A stretch of DNA of 64,000 nucleotides from contig NZ_AP021861.1 in the NCBI RefSeq assembly GCF_009177095.1, forward strand, positions 3,888,501 through 3,952,500. Direction: 5' to 3'. The position numbers and the translations under genes are program-made. Positions 56,103-63,180 of this stretch are shown here, piece after piece (positions within the stretch are counted from its first letter, which is position 1; the number at the start of each line of letters is the position of its first letter). A model generated the notes under the pieces. It worked only from the letters and a program-made list of their open reading frames with translations, was not told where the DNA came from and ran no database searches. Source of the DNA: Lacipirellula parvula. GTDB taxonomy: Bacteria; Planctomycetota; Planctomycetia; Pirellulales; Lacipirellulaceae.

Positions 56103-56295
56103 TTTTTAACCACGAAACACACGAAATGACACGAAATAAGAAGAGGCAGAGAAGACTTATCGCTGATGGACGCTGATGAGCACTAATAAGAATTCATTTC
56201 AATTAATTTATTAGCGACTATTAGTGTCAATGAGCGGTGCAGCGTTTCCTGTGTGTTCTTTTTCGTGCCCTTTCGTGTGTTTCGTGGTTAATAGC
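56103..56295. repeat. Long inverted repeat of family H
   Basis: Left end TTAACCACGAAACACACGAA mirrors the right end TTCGTGTGTTTCGTGGTTAA; inside lie words ATGGACGCTGATGAGCACTA and TTAGCGACTATTAGTGTCAA. Nearly 190 bases, AT-richer than its surroundings. It fills the gap between the NlpC/P60 and amidase genes. Confidence 0.88.
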
Positions 56296-56339
56296 ATTTA
56301 ACAAACCAAGCCAACCACCTCACTCGATCGAGTCCCGCC

Positions 56340-57347
56340 ATGCGTCACCTCGCCTCCGCGTTCCTCGCCATAGCATCGCTCACGTTCGCCGTTCAACTCC
56401 ACGCCGCCGAAGTCGGCGAGCAAATCGAACGGACTGGCGACGAAATCATGGTCTGCGGCCAGCTCTTCCACACGACGGCCCCAGTCGTCCTGTGGACCGA
56501 TCCGAAAGGTTACGACGCCTATCGCACGGAGCGCCGCTTCGGGCCGATCGAGAAGTCGACCTGGGAAGAGACGATCAAAGAGCTGCCGGAAATGGCCACG
56601 AACGGCCCCGCCCGTTACGGCATCCGCACCGAAGGGCTCGCCCCCGTTGAGATCGAAGAAGTCCGCGGCGGCGGTTGGCCGTTGCCGCTGTTGCAGCGCA
56701 CGGTCGACCAGTTCGTCCTCCACTACGATGTCTGCCCGGTAAGCGAAACTTGCTTCAAGGTGCTGCACGACCACCGCAACCTGAGCGTTCACTTCATGCT
56801 CGACGTTGACGGCACGATCTACCAAACGCTTGATCTCAAGGAGCGGGCCCGCCACGCGACGATCTCGAACGCCCGGTCGATCGGCATCGAAATCGCCAAC
56901 ATGGGCGCCTACGGCGTGAAGAACAAAGACGCCATCATGAAGTGGTACGAAGCGACCGACGGCGGTGAGATCCGCCTCCGCCCCGCGAAGGCCTACGACG
57001 AACTCGGCGTCCGCACCCCGTCGTTCGTCGGCAAGCCCGCCCGGCAAGAGCTGATCGTCGGCAACATCCAAGGCCAAGATCTCGCCCAGTACGATTTCAC
57101 GCCCGAGCAATACGAGTCGCTCATCAAGCTGACCGCGACCCTCTGCACGATCTTCCCGAACATCAAGTGCGACTACCCCAAGGACGCGGACGGCAAGCTG
57201 ATCCCGAAAAAGCTGAGCGACGACGATTGGAAGGCCTACCAAGGCGTCATGGGCCACTACCACGTCCAGCTCAACAAGACCGACCCAGGACCGGCGTTCG
57301 ATTGGGAGAAGGTAATCGGCGGCGCGCAAAAGCTGATGAAAAAGTAA
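56340..57347 (+). CDS. Exported N-acetylmuramoyl-L-alanine amidase, AmpD/Amidase_2 type
   Basis: 335 residues with signal peptide 'MRHLASAFLAIASLTFAVQLHA'. Amidase_2 fold with His in 'FVLHYDVC', 'LSVHFMLDVDGTIYQTLDLKERARHAT', 'RSIGIEIANMG' and the AmpD-like end 'MGHYHVQLNKTDPGPAFDWEKV', where His and Asp complete the zinc site. Substrate: MurNAc or anhydro-MurNAc peptides. A second amidase of different type is at 18050. The combination with NlpC/P60 suggests wall-peptide turnover. Confidence 0.92.
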   Translation: MRHLASAFLAIASLTFAVQLHAAEVGEQIERTGDEIMVCGQLFHTTAPVVLWTDPKGYDAYRTERRFGPIEKSTWEETIKELPEMATNGPARYGIRTEGLAPVEIEEVRGGGWPLPLLQRTVDQFVLHYDVCPVSETCFKVLHDHRNLSVHFMLDVDGTIYQTLDLKERARHATISNARSIGIEIANMGAYGVKNKDAIMKWYEATDGGEIRLRPAKAYDELGVRTPSFVGKPARQELIVGNIQGQDLAQYDFTPEQYESLIKLTATLCTIFPNIKCDYPKDADGKLIPKKLSDDDWKAYQGVMGHYHVQLNKTDPGPAFDWEKVIGGAQKLMKK

Positions 57348-57360
57348 CGCCGCGCGTCCC

Positions 57361-57425
57361 CTAGCCCCTGGCTCCGCCAGGGGGTCGCTCACCACACCGG
57401 CAACCGTCGCGGTACGCAACGCCAC
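57361..57425. repeat. Truncated repeat of family E
   Basis: Matches the first 65 of 88 bases of family E (start CTAGCCCCTGGCTCCGCCAG, end ACGCCAC) and then loses the right arm. A remnant of an 88-base element. Confidence 0.75.
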
Positions 57426-57449
57426 CGAGCAAGAATTGGAGCTCGCACG

Positions 57450-57632
57450 AGCCCCAGAGGGGCGAAATGTTGTAGCCAGGGGCGTAAGCCCCTGGTAACG
57501 AATCTCGTACATGGTCCTAGCCCCGGAGGGGCGACAGAAATCGTTATGTGTATCGGGAGCTATGCCACCCTTACGGGGCTCCGCGATTATCGCGTCACGC
57601 CCCTGGCTACAACATGCCGCTCCTTCGGAGCT
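57450..57632. repeat. Nested palindromic repeat family B, copy 2
   Basis: About 183 bases with AGCCCCAGAGGGGCGAAATG at the left and CGCTCCTTCGGAGCT at the right, plus inner hairpins GCCAGGGGCGTAAGCCCCTGG and ACGCCCCTGGC. Follows the amidase gene. Confidence 0.92.
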
Positions 57633-57671
57633 GAAAACACGCACACTGGGTTGCTCTGAAATATATCTATC

Positions 57672-57712
57672 AGCGCAAAAACAAACGGGGCCAGCCTCTC
57701 GGCTGGCCCCGT
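57672..57712 (-). terminator. Rho-independent terminator of the Gly-rich protein gene
   Basis: Twelve-base stem ACGGGGCCAGCC / GGCTGGCCCCGT with loop TCTC at 57697-57700. On the minus strand it is followed by a T-rich run (TTGTTTTTGCG), so it ends the gene that stops at 57743; a short T run on the other side may also stop plus-strand reading. Confidence 0.85.
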
Positions 57713-57742
57713 TTTCGTTGATTCACTCAACCGCTCGCACGC

Positions 57743-58909
57743 TTACGGCGTGCCAATCACCTCTTCCGACGACGAAGGCGTCGCCGCCGCCGCTTGCGGT
57801 TCCTGCAACCGCGCCGTGTACCAAGTCTGCTCCCCGCCGTTCGGCGTGGCGACGCTCACCTCGCCGCTCAGCGACGTCAACGTCTTGAGCGACGCCGAGA
57901 ACTGCAACTCCGGCGTCGAAACTACGTTCCAGGTCGCAATCTGCGTCGTCCGATCGATCGTCCCGGTGACGTTCTCCGACAGATCGTCGTCGGCGTTGTA
58001 GTACACGCCTTTGATCTCGCCAGCCCGGCTCACGCTCAGCTGCATCAGTTCCTTCTCGCCGCCAGCCGGCGGTTCGAGGGCGTAGACGCCCAGCGACAAC
58101 CAATCGCCGTCGGCCGCCGAGGCGTCGTCGGTCGAGACGTTCGCCGCGACCGCCGACTGCGGTTCAACGCTTTCGGCCGTCGCATCGTCGTCGGCCGAGC
58201 CGTTGTCGATGTAGGTCGTCGTGTTGACGCCGCCGTCGTCGTACGCCGCGGCGCCAATCCACGCCGTCGTCGCGGCAAAGCTGGCCGCCGCCCACGCGTC
58301 GGCGTTCGGATGTTCGTACCGCCACGCGTTCGGGTGGTTGGCGTACCAGTCGTGCGTGAACGGCTCGTCGCCGCTGTTGAAACGGTTCACCCAACCCTGC
58401 GCGTTGTCGCGCAGCTCGTTGGCCCGCTCCGACGCCTCGCCGCGGCGGTCGCCGTCGAGGGCGCCCCGATCTCCCGCTAAGCGTTCGCCCGCTAAGCCTT
58501 CTCCAGCCAAGCGATCACCAGCGCCGCGCGCTCCCTCGCCCGGCAATCCCAGAAACTGTTGAAGTTGCCGTTCCCCTTGGGCGCCATCAGCCAGCGGGCG
58601 AGTTCCTTCGCCATCGAGCGCGCCATCGCGACCCAACGCATCGCGACCCGCGTCGAGCCCGCCGTTAAGCCGGTCGCCGCCAGCAAGGCCGTCGCCCAAA
58701 CCACGGCCAAGATCGCCGCGATCCAACCCGCCGGCATCGCCGAGCCCTCGGCCCGCATCGCCGCGGAACTCACCGCCGCCCCCGGCAAACGCCCGACCGC
58801 CCATGCCGCCGCGACCGCCGCCCCCGCCGCGAGCTTCGGCCTTCGCGACAACAACGACCACCGCCAAGCAAGCCATGGCGAGCGTCATTCCGATTGATTT
58901 CTTCGACAT
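57743..58909 (-). CDS. Surface-type protein with Gly/Arg/Asp-rich N-terminus (planctomycete 'mu-protocadherin' type)
   Basis: 388 residues. Signal peptide, then about 130 residues of degenerate low complexity ('GRGLGDAGGLDRGDLGRGLG', 'AGEGLAGERLAGDRGALDGD'). A short box 'AQGWVNRFNSGDEPFTHDWYANHPNAWR' and a C-terminal domain of about 110 residues ('DWLSLGVYALEPP' through 'EQTWYTARLQEP') are shared with the gene at 59161. Similar proteins are labelled 'mu-protocadherin-putative cell-surface protein' in Rhodopirellula. Function unknown; likely exported. Ends at a strong terminator. Confidence 0.82.
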   Translation of the reverse strand: MSKKSIGMTLAMACLAVVVVVAKAEARGGGGGRGGMGGRAFAGGGGEFRGDAGRGLGDAGGLDRGDLGRGLGDGLAGGDRLNGGLDAGRDALGRDGALDGEGTRPLADGAQGERQLQQFLGLPGEGARGAGDRLAGEGLAGERLAGDRGALDGDRRGEASERANELRDNAQGWVNRFNSGDEPFTHDWYANHPNAWRYEHPNADAWAAASFAATTAWIGAAAYDDGGVNTTTYIDNGSADDDATAESVEPQSAVAANVSTDDASAADGDWLSLGVYALEPPAGGEKELMQLSVSRAGEIKGVYYNADDDLSENVTGTIDRTTQIATWNVVSTPELQFSASLKTLTSLSGEVSVATPNGGEQTWYTARLQEPQAAAATPSSSEEVIGTP

Positions 58910-58962
58910 CTGTATTCACCCCAAGAAAAGTTTAAAAGCGAAATTCATTTTTTTGAATGTTC

Positions 58963-59123
58963 TGGCTCCCTCCCCCTTGAGGGAGCAACGAGCACGGTCG
59001 CCAGTGGCGATCGAGCGCAGGCGGTAGTCCGTGCGTAGCACCGGGCGGGGGGAGGGGGTGGAACCCTGGTACCCGCTGCCGTCACCCCTCCCTAACCCTC
59101 CCCCTCCAGGGGAGGGAACCTCA
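58963..59123. repeat. Palindromic repeat family A, long copy with internal module
   Basis: Has the full family order plus a module at 58983-59029 that otherwise occurs only in the copy inside the PSD1 gene (3934-3984). Lies between the two paralogous surface-protein genes. Confidence 0.9.
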
Positions 59124-59160
59124 GAGTTCAATTCTCTGGAGCCCGAGGCTGCTGTGCGGC

Positions 59161-60063
59161 CTACTCCGCCGGCTGCTTCAACCGAGCCGAAGTCCAAGTC
59201 TGCTTCTCGCCATCGGCGAGCGTCACGTCCACCGGCCCTTCGCCGCTGGTGAGCGTCTTCAGCGGCGCGGCAAACGCCACCTTCTGATTCGCGTCAACCT
59301 TCCAATACGCGGTGTTCGTCTCGCGATCGACTTCGCCGGTCAGATTCGAGCTCTCGTCAGTAGCCTTCGCGTAGGCAACCCCTTCAAGCGTGCCGTCGCG
59401 ACGCAGCGCCAGCTGCACGAGTTGCTCTCCCCCTTCGTTCGGCGCTTCGAGCGCGAACACGCCGAGCGGCAACCAATCGCCGGCAGGAGCGTTCTCGCCA
59501 TTCGCCGGCGGTTCGGCATAGTTCGCCGACAAGACGGGCGACTCGCCGACGCTCGTGACGATCGATTGATTCGATTCGGGCGCTGCGGTGTTGTTGATGT
59601 CGTAGGTGTTCCAGCCGAGCCACGAGTTCACCGTGTCGAGACCGGCCCAGCCCCACAAGCCGCCAGCTAGATAGTTGTTGCGCCAAGCTCCTGCATGGCC
59701 CGCGTACCACTCGTTCGTGAACGGCCGATCGACGCCGTGACGACCGTTCACCCAGCCTTGAGCGTCGTGATGCCAACCATGATGATCATCGCGGTGTTCA
59801 GCGTGGTGAGCATCGTGATGCTCCGCATGATGGTCCGAATGATGCTCGGCATGATGATCGGCGTGATGTTCGCCCGAGTGGTGCTCGCTGCTGTGATGTT
59901 CGCTGTGGTGTTCTTCATGGTGCTCGGCGTGATGCTCGCCCCCATGGTGTCCGCCGGCATGGCCTCCGCCGTGCCCGCCTCCGCGAGCGTGCACCGTCGC
60001 GGCAAATACTGTCGTCCCCATAAAAGAGGCGGCCAAGATATATCGAGGAACGCGTCTGAGCAT
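59161..60063 (-). CDS. Surface-type protein with His-rich repeat N-terminus, paralog of the Gly-rich one
   Basis: 300 residues; GGGGAAATC precedes the ATG. Signal peptide, then about 60 residues of imperfect 'EHHxEHHx' units (HHAEHHEEHHSEHHSSEHHS and on), then 'AQGWVNGRHGVDRPFTNEWYAGHAGAWRN' and the same C-terminal domain as the gene at 57743 ('DWLPLGVFALEAP' through 'KQTWTSARLKQPAE'). The His block could bind Zn, Ni or Cu in the periplasm or on the surface. Tandem paralogs with swapped N-termini. Confidence 0.82.
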   Translation of the reverse strand: MLRRVPRYILAASFMGTTVFAATVHARGGGHGGGHAGGHHGGEHHAEHHEEHHSEHHSSEHHSGEHHADHHAEHHSDHHAEHHDAHHAEHRDDHHGWHHDAQGWVNGRHGVDRPFTNEWYAGHAGAWRNNYLAGGLWGWAGLDTVNSWLGWNTYDINNTAAPESNQSIVTSVGESPVLSANYAEPPANGENAPAGDWLPLGVFALEAPNEGGEQLVQLALRRDGTLEGVAYAKATDESSNLTGEVDRETNTAYWKVDANQKVAFAAPLKTLTSGEGPVDVTLADGEKQTWTSARLKQPAE

Positions 60064-60237
60064 GATTTCCCCCTGCGCCGACGATGCGGCAAATCAAAAG
60101 AGTGAGTGGAACCACAGTGGGCCGATTCGGCCCGTTGATAAGTCACTGAAAAGCCGCCCCGTAGAGCGTTACGAAACCGTAGCTCACGAATAGCCGTCGC
60201 AAGCTGCCAGATCCTGCGGCCTGTAACGATTCCCCGG

Positions 60238-60405
60238 CAGCCGCGGGTCAACGACCCGCCGGAGCGGTGATAGAAAGAATGTCGAATGGGGAATGCGGAA
60301 TGTGGCAGGACAGAGCGTTCAAACGCTCACAGCCGCCTTCCCCCATTCCCCATTCAGCATTCCCCATTTGTATTCGCTCCGGCCGGTCGTTGACCGGCGG
60401 CTACT
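60238..60405. repeat. Two family F hairpins around an AATGGGGAATG repeat
   Basis: Left hairpin CCGCGGGTCAACGACCCGCC (60239-60258) and right hairpin GGCCGGTCGTTGACCGGCGG (60380-60399) are in opposite directions. Between them GAATGGGGAATGCGGAATG faces CATTCCCCATTCAGCATTCC. The 437-base gap 60064-60500 shows no gene. Confidence 0.8.
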
Positions 60406-60500
60406 GCAGCGGCTGCGGTTGACCCCCGCTGGCCCTTCTGCCTCGCAGCCGCAAAAATAGATTCCCGCCCATTCACTCCCCGCCTCTGGAGCTCCCCGCC

Positions 60501-61532
60501 ATGGAATTTCGCCGTCTCGGCCACTCCGGCTTCAACGTCCCCGTCCTCACGCTCGGCACCGGCACCTTCGGCGGCGGCACCGAGATGTTCAAAGCCTGGG
60601 GCGAGACCGACGTCAAAGAAGCGACCCGCCTGATCGACGTCTGCCTCGACGCGGGCCTCAACATGTTCGACTCGGCCGACATTTATTCCAAAGGCATGGC
60701 CGAAGAAATCCTCGGCGCCGCGATCCAAGGCCGCCGCGACAAGGTCCTCATCTCCACGAAGGCGACCTTCCGCAGCGGCGAAGCCGCCAACGACGTCGGC
60801 TCGTCGCGGTTTCATCTCATCAAGTCGGTCGAAGGCTGCCTCAAACGACTCGGCACCGATTACATCGACCTCTTCCAGCTCCACGGCTTCGACGCCAAGA
60901 CGCCGGTCGAAGAAGTTCTCTACACGCTCGACGACCTCGTTCGCGCCGGCAAGATCCGCTACATCGGCTGCTCGAACTTCTCCGGCTGGCACCTGATGAA
61001 GTCGCTAGCCGCGAGCGATCGCTACGGCTGGACGCGGTACGTCGCCCATCAGGCGTACTACTCGCTCGTCGGCCGCGACTACGAATGGGAACTGATGCCG
61101 CTCGGCATCGACCAAGGCGTCGGCGCCGTCGTCTGGAGCCCGCTCGGTTGGGGCCGGCTCACCGGCAAGATCCGCCGCGGCCAACCGCTGCCGGAACAGA
61201 GTCGCCTGCAAAGCCAAGCCGCCAACGACGCCGGCCCGCCGGTGCCGATGGAGCAGGTGTACAAGGTCGTCGACGCGCTCGACGAAGTCGCCAAGGAAAC
61301 GGGCAAAACCGTTCCGCAAATCGCACTCAACTGGCTGCTGCAACGGCCATCGGTCTCGACCGTCATCATCGGCGCCCGCAACGAAGAACAACTCCGCCAG
61401 AACATCGCCGCCGTTGGCTGGAATCTCACGGCCGAGCAAGTCGCGAAGCTCGACGCCGCGAGCGAGACTCCGGTCGCCTACCCCTACTGGCATCAACGCT
61501 TCTTCGTTGAACGCAACCCAAAGCCTGTTTAG
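60501..61532 (+). CDS. Aldo/keto reductase
   Basis: 343 residues, TIM barrel. Catalytic set: Asp in 'NMFDSADIYSKG' with Tyr four residues on, Lys in 'KVLISTKATF' and His in 'DLFQLHGFDAKTP'. 'QIALNWLLQRPSVSTVIIGARNEEQLRQN' is the NADPH-binding end. Reduces an aldehyde or sugar with NAD(P)H; close to the general-stress (YhdN) or Mvim-type planctomycete groups. Single gene; ends before a 14-base perfect hairpin at 61551-61587 (CAGCGCCGCGATAG / CTATCGCGGCGCTG) that may act as a weak terminator. Confidence 0.92.
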   Translation: MEFRRLGHSGFNVPVLTLGTGTFGGGTEMFKAWGETDVKEATRLIDVCLDAGLNMFDSADIYSKGMAEEILGAAIQGRRDKVLISTKATFRSGEAANDVGSSRFHLIKSVEGCLKRLGTDYIDLFQLHGFDAKTPVEEVLYTLDDLVRAGKIRYIGCSNFSGWHLMKSLAASDRYGWTRYVAHQAYYSLVGRDYEWELMPLGIDQGVGAVVWSPLGWGRLTGKIRRGQPLPEQSRLQSQAANDAGPPVPMEQVYKVVDALDEVAKETGKTVPQIALNWLLQRPSVSTVIIGARNEEQLRQNIAAVGWNLTAEQVAKLDAASETPVAYPYWHQRFFVERNPKPV

Positions 61533-61768
61533 ACCAGCCTAGCGGCACGACAGCGCCGCGATAGAGTTCCCACCTATCGCGGCGCTGCGGAAGCCGCATT
61601 AACCGACACCCCAGTCGATCCGCGCAACGCTTCTCGCGGCGTATTGCCCGTAATCTGCACGCTCCAGCCCGCAAAAATTGTGGTCTAGACTCCCCGCCGC
61701 CCGACTTGCGTACAATAGGGCTACGGAAATGGAGTCGCCTCATTCCTCGACTGCTGCGAGTCGCCAGA

Positions 61769-62923
61769 ATGCCGAGCCGCCACGCACTGCTCCCGCTGTT
61801 GATCGCCGCCCTCTGTGCCGGCGCCCCGATCAATCTTCCCTTCGCCGCGGCGCAAGCCCCGGAACCTGCCGCTGCTGAATCGGCTCCCGCCGAGCCCGCC
61901 GCTGCGGAATCGACCTCCGCGAAAACGCCCCCCGCTGCCGGCGGCGGCCTCGGCAGCTTCCAGCCGGTCGCCATCGAGCCCGAAGGCCGCAAGGCCATCG
62001 ACAAGGGGATGAAGTTCCTCCTCGGCGCCATGCGGCAAGATGGCAAGATCGGCGCCGACGTCAATTACCCGCCCGATCTTAGCTGCACCGCGATGCTCGG
62101 CCTCGCGCTCCTCGCCGAAGGCAACACCCCGTACGGCGGTCCTCACTCGGCCGAACTCCGCCGCGTCCTCGACGCGGTGCTCAACATGGCCGACGCGCTC
62201 CCATCAGGCGCACGCCCCCACAGCCGCACAACGCTCGTCCAACACAAGATCGGCCTCAACGCCGACCGCTTCCTCGCCGCCGTCTTCCTCAGCGAGATCA
62301 TCGGCGAGACGGGGGAAGTCGACGGCGAAGTCCATAAAACGCTTGAACGCTTGGTGAAAGACATCAGCGACACCCAAGGCGCCGACGGCACCTGGGGCGA
62401 CGAAAGCTGGGCGCCGGTCCTCGGCACGGTGCTCGGTTGGGAAAGCCTCCGCAACTCCGCCTCCTGCGGCCTGAAAGTCGACGCCTCCGCCGAACTCGTC
62501 GGCCAAGCGCTGCTGAAAAAGCTCCGCGCCAAAAACTCCAGCCACGAAGGCTGGATGCACGATTTCTACAAGAACGCCTCGGCCATCCGCGTCCTCTACT
62601 CAATGGGCCACCGCGACGATCCCCTCTACAAGCAATCTCTCGAACGGACGATTTTCGCCGCGCAAAAAGACGAACGCCCGTTCAAAGAAGCCGGCGGCGA
62701 AGAGTTTCTCGCATTCTTCCTGGTGAGCGAGTGCCTGCTGCAGTCGCCGGATGGCGAAGGAGTCACCTGGTACCCGCTGGTGAGCAAGGGCCTCATCAAA
62801 ACCCAAAACCCCGACGGCAGCTGGACCGGCCACCACTGCATCACGAATCGCACCTTCTGCACCGCCGCCGCGCTGCTGACGCTGCAGGCGCCGAACTACT
62901 GCCTCTCGATTTCGAATTTGTGA
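61769..62923 (+). CDS. Exported alpha-toroid protein (prenyltransferase/squalene oxidase repeats)
   Basis: 384 residues from ATG 61769, which starts the signal peptide 'MPSRHALLPLLIAALCAG'. An Ala/Pro/Glu-rich linker is followed by helical repeats with 'QDGKIGADVN', 'QGADGTWGDESW' and 'QNPDGSWTGHHC' motifs as in terpene-cyclase-like toroids. No DxDD acid motif of squalene-hopene cyclase, so enzymatic cyclisation is unlikely. Such secreted toroid proteins are common in planctomycetes and uncharacterised. A second one follows at 63181. Confidence 0.88.
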   Translation: MPSRHALLPLLIAALCAGAPINLPFAAAQAPEPAAAESAPAEPAAAESTSAKTPPAAGGGLGSFQPVAIEPEGRKAIDKGMKFLLGAMRQDGKIGADVNYPPDLSCTAMLGLALLAEGNTPYGGPHSAELRRVLDAVLNMADALPSGARPHSRTTLVQHKIGLNADRFLAAVFLSEIIGETGEVDGEVHKTLERLVKDISDTQGADGTWGDESWAPVLGTVLGWESLRNSASCGLKVDASAELVGQALLKKLRAKNSSHEGWMHDFYKNASAIRVLYSMGHRDDPLYKQSLERTIFAAQKDERPFKEAGGEEFLAFFLVSECLLQSPDGEGVTWYPLVSKGLIKTQNPDGSWTGHHCITNRTFCTAAALLTLQAPNYCLSISNL

Positions 62924-62971
62924 TTTGCCACTTGCGATTTGAACTCGCCAGCTACGTTTGCACCGGCGTTC

Positions 62972-63180
62972 AGCCCCGGAGGGGCGACATCTTGTAGCCA
63001 GGGGCGTAAGCCCCTGGTACACGACCGAGGCAGATCCGAAGCCCCGGAGGGGCGACACAACTCGCTTGAACGGAACGCACCTCCAACGAACCATGTCGCC
63101 CCTCCGGGGCTCCCATTCAAACCGCCCGCCCATTCCAGGGGCTCACGCCCCTGGCTACATCATTTCGCTCCTACGGAGCT
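62972..63180. repeat. Nested palindromic repeat family B, copy 3
   Basis: About 209 bases, from AGCCCCGGAGGGGCGACATC to CGCTCCTACGGAGCT. The last base directly precedes the ATG at 63181. Confidence 0.92.
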
